Shown piece after piece: positions 35,641-47,700 of a stretch of 64,000 bases of DNA. The translations under genes were made by a program, and so were the position numbers. The notes beneath the pieces were generated by a model, which was given only the letters and a program-made list of their open reading frames with translations, had not been told where the DNA came from and made no database searches. Source of the stretch: Rostratula benghalensis (Eukaryota > Chordata > Aves > Charadriiformes > Rostratulidae); NCBI GenBank assembly GCA_013399305.1, contig VXAI01000090.1, positions 390,504-454,503 of the forward strand, written 5' to 3'. How positions within the stretch are numbered: position 1 is the stretch's first letter; each line of letters starts with the position of its first letter.

Positions 35641-38207
35641 CTGCTTCTGTATATATATTGATCACCAGCTTAAAACCTATTTGGTCTTTGTTCTCATTAC
35701 TTTTATCAGAGATTTGTGCCAAATTTTCCACATAGCCTGCTTGTATATGCTTACTTTTAGGCCAGCTTTATCATTTACTGGCAATGACCAAACTTCTTCC
35801 CAAAGTATTTATCCTACTCTTCTCTTCTGAAGTATTTATACTGTTTTAAATACCACAATCATATGTCCTTCATTTTTTCTTCTCCTAGGCTCAGCAAAGT
35901 ACCACTTGATAATATAATCAAGATAAATTCCCAGTTCTGCTGCTCATAGTATTAGCTTTTCTACCCACCTCTTCCCTGTTGAAATACACTTTGGTATGTG
36001 ACCAAAATATATTCAATATATAGCAAAGTGTATACTGTATTGTATTTTTTCTATTTTAACTGGAAATACATCAGTTGAAAATTAAACTATTTTTTTCTTC
36101 TTTTTTTTTTTGTCCCCAAGACATACTGGATCACTGGCTCATAGAAATTCTGTGATTGTCTAACACACCCAGCTCTCTATTTTATGTGTCATTTTAAATG
36201 AATGAGGCCAGTTAGTAGCTCTGGTTTGAGATCAGTAGTTCACAGCCAATTCTATTCAATGATCCAATCCTGTGATTTAAAAATATTTAACTTTTCTAAC
36301 GGTTGCTCTTAATCATCCTCTTGAGCTCCTAATAGAAGAGAACATATTTCATTTCTCTGGAAGCTGTGAATACATTACCCCACTTCTTTCCAAAGACAAA
36401 AAGGTGTTCAACCAAATATTTCAGACTCCTCTGTGTCATAGGGAAGATTATACATGGCAAGATTATACATGGCAAGATTTTATGTAGATTTTTTACTCAA
36501 AAAGCACCAGAGATATCCTCCTGATGATAAGCCTTCATATATACTATCAAGGATTTTTTTTTCATCTTTTTATTCGGGTTGTAAGAAACACTGTTACAAA
36601 AAGGGTTGAAATGGAGGATTCACAGAACTGCAGAGATACAGTCATATTTACCTAAAAATTTAGCTTTAGATTCACCTTCTGTATATCAAGAAAGATGAGG
36701 AATGTGAACTTTCAAGTCCTCTATTAAAAAAATGCTCTGTTTTAGGTTTTTTTGGTGAGTTTTTTTCTGAAATAAATGGAACATCCTGAACATATTAAAA
36801 TTGCAACCAATTTAAAAATGCTTGCTTAAGAGACATATGAGAGAGATGTATATGATGGCAATAACAGAGCAGTGGAAAAATGGAGAGGAGCTGAAAGTGA
36901 AATATGATTTTAGTTCCAAAAAAGATAATTTCAAATTTGCTCATAGAAAAAAGGCAGAAGGGTAAATATTAACTTTTTTGTCCTTGGAAGTGATCAGTCA
37001 TGTCTTGTAGAAATACACAGAATAATTAATCTGTATTTATTGCATTCTCATTCCTGACAAAAACAAGAGGCAGAATCAGACAAGCGCACTGGACCAGCCC
37101 ATTGATGCTCTTAAATACATTCAGGCCTTCTTGGTGAATTATATTCTTCACAACAAGAATATAATTCTTATGAAAGCTGTTTAAAACCTTAACCACTGTT
37201 GCCTTTATCTGAAAGACGTAGGTAGCATCCTTGAATCTGATTCCATAGGTGACAAGCATTCCCATGTTTCTGCAGTTTTGACATGCTGAAGATGTTCTTT
37301 CACATGCGAAAGAGAAGAACTGCAATAACACTTGTAATGGAGGGTTCTCAGAGTAGGAAATAAAATACCAGCTTATATTTAATATTGGGTTTAAACAGTG
37401 AAATAGCAGTTCAAATGCATGACTGTTTGGTATGGAGATGATGTTTTACAACTTTCATGTCTGTGAATAAAGACAAGATATGTTGAGGTAAATTTGTTTC
37501 TGTTTCACTGTTGAATCACTTGGTTTTTGAATAGAAATCATCCCTACAGAGTAAGTAGTACCAACTTTTATTTAAGGAATTTGGTGTTAACTTTCTTTTA
37601 CATATGCCGTATTGTGTGAAATGTTCAGATAGCTGTGCAAGCTAAGTGTGAGTCGTAGCAGAGGCACCTAGACCAAAAAAAGAGTGAAATCAACTAAGCT
37701 TAATTAAAACATTAGTTAATTTTCCCTTCATCCTTTCACATATTTTGAAGTGTTTTGGAGATAGTTACTTCTTTCTTCACATCATCTACTTACTTTCACT
37801 ATAGTTTTGGTCATCTGTGAAAGATGGTGGGATGAGAAATGACCAAAACTAGTATCTGAGGCTGAAATGCTGACATCACTGAGAGTAGCTTAATGAAGGC
37901 AATATGCTTTTAGTGTGCTCACAGATCATTTTGTGTCTTTTCTCTGTGCAGGATGGGCTCACTACAACATATGTTCTGGCTTATATGTTAATTTTCCAAA
38001 CCAAACTTAGGTAAAATTGTCAGACAAAACAGTGGTGCTCACTGAGCCCAGATTGCTAATGCAGAAAGCAACATTATTTTCTCTGATACAACTATTTTAT
38101 GTATGTCTCATGATATCTTAAGCTTTCATATGAAATGCATGGCCTCTTTGCAATCAATAACAGTTTGGAAACCCTGTTTCTTAACATATAACTACTGTTC
38201 CTTAAAA
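35641..38207. other. Non-coding, no gene supported
   Basis: AT-rich sequence. It contains a perfect 15-bp tandem duplication (GATTATACATGGCAA twice, 36446-36475). The 101-codon minus-strand frame at 37026-37331 looks protein-like but has no paired splice signals or known domain, so I left it out. Confidence 0.4.
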
Positions 38208-39034
38208 TGGGTTTATTCTCTATTAGAGAGAGTCACTGGTACAAATGGAAAATAGCTAGAAAGATCTTGCAGGACAGTTAGGGTTTCACTATAGTTTGAG
38301 AATTACAAATGGAAAAACAAATGGAACAGAGAAAATAAAATATGTGATGCCCTAAACATGGTTTGAGAATTACACTATAAGCAAGTTTCAAGATTTTCAT
38401 TTGTAGTGTTTTACTATTGTGATTCACATGCACATCCCATTGGGATTTTAAGAATCTTACTCATTAATCGGAGGTACAGCAGGAGCTCTCTGTTCAAAGT
38501 TCTGCATCAAATGGAACAGTCAGCAATAATCTTGTTATGAATGATATCTTAACTATGATACATCACTTAGACACATGGATATTTTAAAAAAATCCAGGCT
38601 ACACATCCAAAGAGATGTGGGTTTGTAATATAAAGCAGCTCTTTCAGACAGCAAACAACTCTGAGATGGCAATCAGTTTTCCCTAAATAAGGCACAGCTG
38701 GGTTTCACAACCTTAGCAAACCGGGCAGAGCTTTCTGTAATCTATAGAGTTCAAAATGTCACAAGGAGAGAAGTGAAGGGCACAGAAGCACCCTAGGAAG
38801 CAAGAAAATACTTACATGATACTCATACCCAGAGGTCTCCAAGTGGTAGGTGTCTGATGAGGTCGTTTTTTTCTCATACAAGCTGCAGACAAGGGGAAAA
38901 TAGAAGTTATTAATCTCCCTCAGCCCCACTGAGGCATCACTTATCCCAGAGCCAGATCATTCACCATGAATGTGGAAGACCTGTCTTCTTCCTTTGCCTG
39001 GTTTCATGTGAAAGTTAATGGTTTCATGTGATGT
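38208..39034. repeat. 827-bp direct duplication, copy A
   Basis: Appears identical by eye over 827 bp to 39130-39956 (constant offset 922), from TGGGTTTATTCTC to GTTTCATGTGATGT. The copy includes the candidate exon at 38816-38882 with its splice sites. Perfect identity means a very recent event or an assembly artefact. The two copies are separated by an inverted fragment from 51.4 kb and the only N of the window. Confidence 0.97.
38816..38882 (-). CDS. Candidate coding exon 2 (copy A) of an unidentified minus-strand gene
   Basis: The best exon candidate in the window. On the minus strand, a textbook acceptor (CTTCTATTTTCCCCTTGTCT then GCAG) precedes 67 bp and a consensus-like donor, GAGTATCAT followed by GTAAGTATTTT. 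After one base that completes a split codon, 22 codons are open and encode LYEKKTTSSDTYHLETSGYE plus YH, a polar, tyrosine-rich segment. It ends in phase 0, matching the phase-0 start of the exon at 34267-34338. Its one-base start fits the two-base overhang of the candidate first coding exon at 40105-40154. The gene is not recognised. The exon exists twice because of the 827-bp duplication. Confidence 0.42.
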
Positions 39035-39132
39035 TACAGGTTTATTTACTTCCCTGTTGCCTGCTCATCCACTCAATCTCAGTCTGTTTTCGTTTCTCTG
39101 AAACACATGAGCACCTTTTAAAGAAATANTGG
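39034..39132 (-). other. Inverted copy of 51399-51497 between the duplicate blocks
   Basis: Reads as the reverse complement of 51399-51497 at every base except the N at 39129, where the source predicts G. At the left join one base (T, 39034) and at the right join three bases (TGG, 39130-39132) belong equally to the duplicated block, so the joins show short microhomology. The source copy lies 12.4 kb away on the opposite strand. See the findings for interpretation. Confidence 0.95.
39129..39129. other. Ambiguous base (N)
   Basis: The only N in the window. It lies one base before the second duplicate copy, inside the inverted fragment, which marks this junction as a likely contig join or low-quality position. 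Confidence 0.99.
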
Positions 39133-39956
39133 GTTTATTCTCTATTAGAGAGAGTCACTGGTACAAATGGAAAATAGCTAGAAAGATCTTGCAGGACAGT
39201 TAGGGTTTCACTATAGTTTGAGAATTACAAATGGAAAAACAAATGGAACAGAGAAAATAAAATATGTGATGCCCTAAACATGGTTTGAGAATTACACTAT
39301 AAGCAAGTTTCAAGATTTTCATTTGTAGTGTTTTACTATTGTGATTCACATGCACATCCCATTGGGATTTTAAGAATCTTACTCATTAATCGGAGGTACA
39401 GCAGGAGCTCTCTGTTCAAAGTTCTGCATCAAATGGAACAGTCAGCAATAATCTTGTTATGAATGATATCTTAACTATGATACATCACTTAGACACATGG
39501 ATATTTTAAAAAAATCCAGGCTACACATCCAAAGAGATGTGGGTTTGTAATATAAAGCAGCTCTTTCAGACAGCAAACAACTCTGAGATGGCAATCAGTT
39601 TTCCCTAAATAAGGCACAGCTGGGTTTCACAACCTTAGCAAACCGGGCAGAGCTTTCTGTAATCTATAGAGTTCAAAATGTCACAAGGAGAGAAGTGAAG
39701 GGCACAGAAGCACCCTAGGAAGCAAGAAAATACTTACATGATACTCATACCCAGAGGTCTCCAAGTGGTAGGTGTCTGATGAGGTCGTTTTTTTCTCATA
39801 CAAGCTGCAGACAAGGGGAAAATAGAAGTTATTAATCTCCCTCAGCCCCACTGAGGCATCACTTATCCCAGAGCCAGATCATTCACCATGAATGTGGAAG
39901 ACCTGTCTTCTTCCTTTGCCTGGTTTCATGTGAAAGTTAATGGTTTCATGTGATGT
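39130..39956. repeat. 827-bp direct duplication, copy B
   Basis: Second copy of 38208-39034, without visible differences. After 39956 the sequence (AATTACTGTCATTTTGGTGAGG) differs from what follows copy A, so copy B is joined to the natural right flank. Before 38208 copy A is joined to the natural left flank. Confidence 0.97.
39738..39804 (-). CDS. Candidate coding exon 2 (copy B) of an unidentified minus-strand gene
   Basis: Identical duplicate of the 67-bp candidate exon at 38816-38882 with the same acceptor and donor. If both copies were spliced into one mRNA, the second would be read in phase 0 as CTT GTA TGA, a stop at the third codon, because 67 is not a multiple of three. So either only one copy is used or the duplication is not present in the genome. 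Confidence 0.4.
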
Positions 39957-40104
39957 AATTACTGTCATTTTGGTGAGGGGTGGGTCTCGGACTACTGGCT
40001 GGAAGATGTTCCATTCTGTACAAATAAATAGCATTTGGACCAGTAAGCCAGAAAAAGACCTAGTGTTTATCACCAGTGCGTGAAATAAGGTAACATCAAC
40101 TCAC

Positions 40105-40154
40105 TTGGGATGAACCATTACGGAACTTGGCTGTCTTTTGCAGTTTATAGCCAT
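40105..40154 (-). CDS. Candidate first coding exon (ATG) of an unidentified minus-strand gene
   Basis: On the minus strand an in-frame stop is followed directly by ATG in a good initiation context (A at -3, G at +4). Sixteen codons follow, encoding MAINCKRQPSSVMVHP, plus two bases (AA), and then a donor, CATCCCAA followed by GTGAGTTG. The two-base overhang joins to the first base (C) of the 67-bp candidate exon to make AAC (Asn), and the frame then stays open through both downstream candidates, about 63 residues in all. Upstream non-coding sequence and any promoter are not identified. Alternatively this is an internal exon starting at CAG just before CCAAGTTCC. Product unknown. Confidence 0.3.
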
Positions 40155-40670
40155 TTACACAATAAAAAGAATGCCTCCAGTAGAAGGATGAGTGCAATTT
40201 GTGCCACTATATTGAGTATTCTGACAGTTAGTAAATCTTTCCCAGCAAACAAAGGACTAGATTCAAGAAATGAATAGAGAAACAGATTCAACAACTGCTC
40301 TTACTTCTCATTTTATTTACCATGGATAGAATGAGGCAAGAAGTAAAATGCCAACAAATGTATCAAGAGATTGGTAAAACTGTTTGGAGTTGTGTGAAAG
40401 GTTGTCTGAGACATGATTTTTGGCTGAAGGCTGCCTGGACTCTGGTGTCACTGCTCAGCGATGGCATTTCAGGCACCATGCAGTACAATGAAAAACAAGA
40501 TACAATGAAAAACTGTTCAAAACTGTGATGAATTATCTTTTTTTTCCAGACGTAACCATATTTGAGCAAAAATATTTTATAAATTATTCATCCTGACATT
40601 CAAAACCCACAGTGCTGAATCAAACTTTTCTAAAACAGCATCTCCAGGTAGACATGCTTCCAGAAGTGTT

Positions 40671-41312
40671 TATAGAATCATGGAATGGTTTGAGTTGGAA
40701 GAAACCTTAAAGATCATCTTATTCCAAACCCTCCTGCCATGGGCAGGGACACTTTGCAGTAGATGAGGTTGTTCAAAGCCTCACCCAGCCTGGTCTGGAA
40801 GACTTCCAGGGGTGGGGCACCTATAAATTCCCTGGGCAACCTGTTACATTGTCTCACCAACCTCATAGTGGAAAATTTCCTCATGATATTTAATCTAAAT
40901 CTACCTTCTTCCAGTTTGAAGCAATTACCCTTCATCCTATCACTACATGCCCTTGTTAAAAGTCCCTCCCCATCTTTCCTGTAGGTCCCCTTTAAGAACG
41001 GGAAGGCCGCGGTTAGGTGTCCCCAGAGCCTTCTTTACTCCAGGCTGAACAACATCATTAACTCTCTCAGCCTGTCCTCATAGCAGAGGTGATCCAGTCC
41101 CCTGATCATCTTTGTGGCACTCCTCTAGACCCTCTTCAATGGGTCCGTGTCCTTCTTGTGACGAAGACAGCAAAGCTGGATGCAGTACTTCAGGTGGGGC
41201 CTCACAAGAGCAGAGTAGAGGGGCAGGATCACCTCCCTCATCCTGCTGACCACACTTCTTCTGATACAGCCCAGGGTGCAGTTGGACTTCTGGGCCAGCT
41301 TGTGCATTGCTG
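40671..41312 (-). mobile_element. CR1 LINE, antisense, 5'-truncated
   Basis: The plus strand begins with the reverse complement of the CR1 3' end (TATAGAATCATGGAATGG at 40671) and continues through the 3' UTR into the RT C-terminal region. Minus-strand frames show HKLAQKSNCTLGCIRRSVVS (41304), LPLYSALVRPHLKYCIQLCC and HKKDTDPLKRV. The copy stops at about 41312 and is disrupted by a frameshift between the two open segments. Confidence 0.95.
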
Positions 41313-43849
41313 TTCAAGAATCCAAGGCATGAGTATGGTCAATGAAAGCTGATGGCCCTGCTTGCAGGGCTAAGTGCATAATTAATTGTATAAAACACAA
41401 CCCTGTATCACACAATTCTTAGTATGATATATATGTTTCTCACATGAAGAAGTAGAGAAATTACAACTGATAGTGACCGGTATAGTTTCAGAGATAGTGG
41501 ATCTTCTCAACAGATCTTACAGTATTTCATACAAGCATTTGTCAGAGGTATATGCATCATGGTAGCAAAATTAACTCTGAGGTACTTGGCACAGCAACAA
41601 GAGAAGATTCTGATTTATGCATGTTTAGGGCATCACATATTTTATTTTCTCTGTTCCATTTGTTTTCTGTTTATGATGATTTCTGTTGATGATGGTGGGT
41701 TTTTTCTGACCACTTTAACTATTCTGTCATCCAGCTTGTCCTCCTCCCTGGTATTTCCAGAATATTTTTTTTTAAATTTTCATGGTTTCTGAAGCATCCT
41801 CTCTACTAAAAATTGTATGACAACTGAGAACCCATGTGGCCCTCACTCTCATGAAATATTCATAGTGATTTAGAGATAGTGCTAATTGGACCACAGAGAT
41901 ATGACAAGTTTTTCTTGCTATAGTTCTCTAGGACTAGCAATGATTGCTGCTACTTTTATACATCTCTGTTTAATTAAATTTCATGGAAGTCATATGAAGT
42001 AAAAATGGAGATAAGATGTAATTTTTTTACAGTAAGGAAATTAACACTGAAACAAATTGTCTGAAGATGCAATAACTGGAATGACCACTAAGAAATTACA
42101 CTCTATTTCAACCACAAATTAGTAAAACTGCTCAAATAAATAGTAGGTACTAGCCTATCGCCTATGGTTAAACTTGAGCTGATGGACAGGTTAGTGATGG
42201 GTTGCATATTGTCTGTTTCAGACAAAGAATAAGAGGCTTTTAGAAATCAGATGTTTTAAAAATATTACAGTGATTGTGAGAATTTGCATAATTTATATTA
42301 AAGCCATGTAAATACAAATAATATTAAAGAAAAATACCTACCAATATATGCATCCATAGTAATTTCCTAACACTTAGTTCTCTTCTTTCTATTTTAAAGC
42401 ATTCTGAAGAAATCAGTTGACACCTTCTGTACCAGAAGTTATTTGTGATACTTATGCTTTTAAGAAAGGTCAGCACTTGACTTGAGTTTCTGTACTGATG
42501 ATGGCCTGTTACAACTTAATAACTTTCAAAGTATGCAAAAGTTGTAAAATTAATGTTACTGATAAGCTTCAGCTAAAGAAAAAAATAAACAAACGTTGTT
42601 GGGTTGTTTGGGGTTTTTTGGTTGGTGGGTTAGTTGTTTTTTTTAAAGGAGTAACTGAAACCTTGAAGCAAATTTACTACTTAGGATTTTTTTTTCCCTA
42701 GGAATTCATATGCTCCTGATTTCATCACTGTTATTCCTCATGTCAGCACTATAAGAAAGGGAAACCTCACGTTTTCAGGTCACGTTCTCAGTTTTATCAT
42801 ACATATTAATCTAAATCAGTACATCTGTACTTGCAAAACTTCCTACACTAGAATGAAAACTCACCTGTTTCAGAATAGGACCCTCCACTCATCCATATTA
42901 GTATAGTCAGTTTAAAAGTGATAGTATTGTTGTGTTGCTAAGAGTTGTTTAGGCATACAAGAACTTTCCTGGATGTATGTATTAAGTTTCCTTGAAACAA
43001 ATGTTTAATCTATGACCTATCTAATGCTCCAGAAACAAAAGAAATTTGCAAAGAGAATGTCACCACAGGTTCCTTTAGGCTGTAAGTGGGCCTTTCGCAT
43101 TTACCATGGAGCAGACATTCAATCAGATCACTGGGTTGTGTGTTTGCTCTCATCAGCTGAGGAATTTACAAATCCAAGTTAACTTTACAGATTCACCCGT
43201 AGTCTCCAGACGGAATAGCTTATTTATCAGTCTGTCTCTGCCACGCATGGAGGATGGTGTATAGATTCCCTGAGCTAGCAGAGGTGCAACTCAGTAAATC
43301 CACATGGTGCGGATCAGCTCCACGGCTGACCTAACAAGCTCTGCTTTGCAGCTATCTTTATTAGCTTGAATGCACTGCTGCACAGATGTGGCTTAGCCTG
43401 CAGTCAGACCCAAGCTGATTCACATCCAGTCAGCTCAGGGAGCTCTGTACCATGCATCCACTGCTTCTGGTTCTGGTTATCACTGTCAACCCTGGGTCAG
43501 ACATGTTTGTACCCATGTTGTAGACAGATTTCTGTCCTTATTTGGAAGCTCACCTGAACAACATGCCATTGAAAATCTTTGTTCCCTCAAGCAGATACGG
43601 ACCAACGATTCAGCTAGGCAAAAATTAGTATTTCCTGGAAACTGATATTTGGAGAAGTTACTGGTAGTTTGTTTTTAATTAAAGAAAAAAAAAAAGTCAC
43701 CATGTGATAGCAGGGATTATTCGTTTGTACCTTCAGTGTAATGTCTTTACCACTAATCCACTGGCAGCCATTCCCCTAAAAAGAGAGAGCTTCTTTTTAG
43801 ACCACAAAAAAGCACAATAGCAGCTGTTTCTCAGCATGATTTTAAAGAT
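41313..43849. other. Non-coding, no gene supported
   Basis: AT-rich sequence. A G/T-rich stretch at 42599-42650 holds GGG, GGGG, GGTTGG and GGG blocks. A 63-codon forward frame at 43366-43557 has no domain. Confidence 0.4.
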
Positions 43850-44790
43850 GATTTTTAATGTGAACTTAAACTTATAATTTCTAGGAATCTTGGACAACAG
43901 AAGGTTAAAAGTAGAAAGCCCTACTCTTTCTGCATAATTAAAGCCACCTATTCCTTTCTAATCTACATAATACCCATAATTACATGCAAATTATGTGATT
44001 TTCAACTGTTTGTAGAATCTGTTCCTATAATTAAATGCAGCACAACAATGTTTTTAAGAGCTCAGAGACATCACTATGAATCATACGTATCCTGCAGAGC
44101 CCCATTATCACAATCAGAACGCAGAGGACAACAATTTTGCAGTAAACATTGTAGTTTGATACAATGGATCAGGCGTGAATAATTTAAGGAACCACGGCAA
44201 GACCTTGTTGATTGCTTCTCTTAACATTATAAAGAATGATGGTAACACAAGCCTTTGTTAAAGGCCTGTATCCCCAGAGAGATGGCATTTTATACAATTG
44301 GAAAGGAAAGAGCTGGCACTGGTCCAGTCTGTGAGTGTTCCTGCTTAAAACCCCTACAATTAAATTGGTTAATGAGAATCATGTTAAACACAAAATAGTT
44401 CATGCCATAAAGTTGAGAAAGACTCATCATGCTCCAAGTTAATAGGGAGGAAAAGGGACAAATTAATCCAATTACCCCTTTTTTTAGTTATTCCAGGGAA
44501 AAGCAAATTTATTCATAATGAGCTTTCTTTGCATTTCCCTAATTAATGCAGTTTGATAAAATGAAACAAATTCATGGTATCATTAGCTGAGTAGTGCTTA
44601 ATGAAGTTGGGCTGTATGAAACATTAACTGCAATATTGAATCCATTTCGTTGGACTGGGAAATATGCATTTATCATTTCAGTACATTTACTCTGGAAGTT
44701 CCAATCATGATGCCTTACCACCATAATCATCGCGTCCTGATAAATCTGCATATATTAACATTTTGATCAACGTCATCATTAAGTTCAGGC
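43850..44790. promoter_or_regulatory. Enhancer-like, probably conserved non-coding element
   Basis: Unusually dense in homeodomain and POU-type motifs: ATGCAAATTA (octamer plus TA, 43984-43993), TTAATCC next to CAATTACC (44463-44476), TTTGCATTTCCCTAATTAATG (44528-44548), TAAATTGGTTAATGAG near 44361, ATGCAT (44664-44669) and repeated ATTA/TAAT cores. It also has a CGCG in an otherwise CpG-poor background (near 44730) and no recognisable repeat or coding frame. This texture is typical of vertebrate developmental enhancers in gene deserts. Conservation itself cannot be seen from one sequence. Confidence 0.4.
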
Positions 44791-47700
44791 TATGAAGAAT
44801 TCTATGACTTGGCAGTATGGAACAAGTTAGATAGGCTCCATGACAACCTGGGCTGTTTACCAATCAATGGTAAGAAGTTGTCTGGAGGACAACTGTCAGA
44901 CTGTTGTCTGGAAGTTACAGTACTTCTGTTACCAGCTTTGTTCAGCTACCTATTGGGTAAGGTTTTTGGTTTTGAGTTGTTTGGTTCATTTATTTATTTA
45001 TTTATTTGTCGGGTCTATGCTATTCAAAATATGGAAAAGATTCAAATTTGCTACCTGACACTGAAACATTAGTTCCTGTGAGGCATCCTTACTTATCAAA
45101 AATCTGATAGGATATAGTATAAGCAAGGATCATCTATACAGGAGCTGTTGGACCCAGAATAAAGTTTCTGGTGTTATGAACTTGAAAACTAAATATACTG
45201 AAACAAAGCAGAAAATTGTGTATGAACTTTCTAATGAACACAGTGTTATTCTCCACTGAATTGCTATAATCATTACCAAAAGGGAAACATCAGAATACTG
45301 GAAATTCTGTTCCTAATATTACTAATGGAGCAGAAGAGATGGGACAAAGCCTATTTGGATCTTTGTAAAAGAGAGGGGAAGAAACGTTTCCCAGAGCTAG
45401 CCCAAAAAAGGTGTTTAAAAGTGAATGACTAGCAAGAAACAGTTACACGGTTATGGGGTTATTCAAGCACTGATAAATGTTTGAATACTCTGTCTTCATT
45501 TCCTAATTTTTCAACTGGTGTACGGCTGTAGAAAGAAATTAGCACTCAATGATACATAAAGAAGGAATGAACTGCCAGTGTTCAAGCCATAAGCAAGTTC
45601 TATAAGGTTTTATAATGGCAGATTGAAATTTTTATTTATTAATTGGCCTCATATAAACTATTGTCTCAGTTTTATTTTCATTAGAGTTTAATAATAATAT
45701 TAAAAGGAAGACATCATTAAATTTGAAACTAGATGTTTGGCTTGAACAAATCATTGACAACAGAAGGAGAAGAGCATGATTAGTCAAACATTTGCATACT
45801 CTTTATGCTAAAAGAATAGGGAGACTGTAAGTATTAAATAAAACTTCTTGCATTAGTTCAATATTTATTGGCCTTTTGCTAAATCCAAGTGTGGAATACA
45901 AAGTCACTCCCGGGGAGAAAGCTGTGGATCAGAACTTGCAGACACTCTAATTCAATCTGTCAGTGACACTTGTTTCAGATTTGTGTGTTGACCTGTAATG
46001 AAAAAAATGATATATAGGCAATTTCAATCTTAAAGTTGTTTGCCATGTAAACTTTTTGAATCTTAAGTGAGTCATACTAGGAGGAAAATATATTTTCTTC
46101 AGCTGATGAGGTTTATTTCATTAAATTATTTAAGTAATTTTACAGGCTTGGGGCTTTTTTATACTAAAAACTGACACCAGAGGAAATTTTCAAATACAAG
46201 ATCACCTAATTTTTAAAGTGGTTACAAAACTGCTTTTCAATTTTTCAATTTCAATTAAAATTTAAAGAAAAATCTCTTGGTTTAAACTGTCAACATTTTG
46301 CACATTCTGTAATCTGGACCAAAAAAAAGTTTTGCATTCTCTGGAAAAAGAGAAATCCCAGCAACCACTGCCACAAAATCAGGTTAGGGACAAAGGCTTC
46401 CTGCTTCCTGGAGGTCCGTTTTCCCTGACAGTGACTCCTTACAACTCCAGCTGAGTTTTGCAACACTTCTCTTGACATTCTGTTATTAACTTTAGAAAAC
46501 CAGCAGTAACAGTCACAACACAGTTGTTATTTCATTTAAATATACTCCTTGAAAAACAAATGTTTTTACAGTTCTACTGATAGTTTGTTCCTTCTAGTTG
46601 TAGCTAAGCAACCAGCATTTTGACAACATTCTGCTGTCACAGTTAATGTCCCCAAACATATGGTTTTCCAAAGCTATAATTACAATTTAACAGTGGTAAA
46701 ACAAGATGGCAACTATCACGGGACACAGCCTTGAAGATCTTCATGCTACAAATTAAACCAGTGGTAATTACATTAACATTGCCAGAAGCAGACAATCCAT
46801 TTTCTTACATGAAATCAAATGTTCAACTATGTAGTTTTAGGATAACAATTTTAACAGTTATTTGCATAATGTATAATGAATTATACCAAATTTTCATAGC
46901 ACTCCTACTGAAGTATTTTAAAAAAATATTAAGCACCATTTAATCACACTAATCCTTGACATCTGTCAATTTTATATTTTTTAAATCAGCAGCAAAACAT
47001 GGTTTGGGCCTATTCTCTGTACAAAGCTGGGATCTGTAATACACATTCTTCATGACACCTACTATGCTGCAGTAAATTTTCACAAGCAACCCCATTAATC
47101 TTTCTCACCAGAAGGCCTGTCCTAACAATTAGTATAGTCATACTGTAAAGCATTCAATCCGTGTTCATTTCTTCTATATGAAAAGTAAAGTCTGTTATAC
47201 AGAGCCATAGGTCTGTTACCATTTTAGTGCAGATGGCAAGAGAGAAGATGCAAAGTGAAGGACTACTCCAGAAAGCAGCAGTCTACCACCATTCAGATTT
47301 CTGTACAGTGAAACCTGAGTGGAGCTGAGCATTCTGCATATGAGCCTCATATATATATTATCATTAATAAGATTATTAATTTAAAAAGGCCGTTATCACA
47401 GAGCTGCAGTTTATCATGAGCTTAACTTGAAGCACATGATTCAATCCCAGTGACTTCAAAGCACACAACAGCAACAAAAAGAATCCCTATCATGTTTAAC
47501 TTCTATTACACTTTCTAAGGAAAAAATACCCTTGCATATTTCCGTACTGATGATAAAATATTTTATCTCTTGACAAGGACAAAAAAAGTAACAAGTACAT
47601 TTGCTTTATCAGGCATATGATATCTACTTTGAGTAGTTTCACTTTAAAGTTTCACAGAAAGTCTTCTGCAGTTCTGCCTCTCTGAATATGATTAAAACCC

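Noticed and set aside
37026..37331. 101-codon minus-strand frame as a gene or pseudogene
   Set aside because: The peptide looks plausible, but there is no recognisable domain and no paired acceptor and donor. A frame this long is not exceptional in 64 kb.
46290..46478. Minus-strand frame starting MSREVLQNSAGV as a first coding exon
   Set aside because: No donor in frame. The frame runs into a pyrimidine tract and homopolymers.
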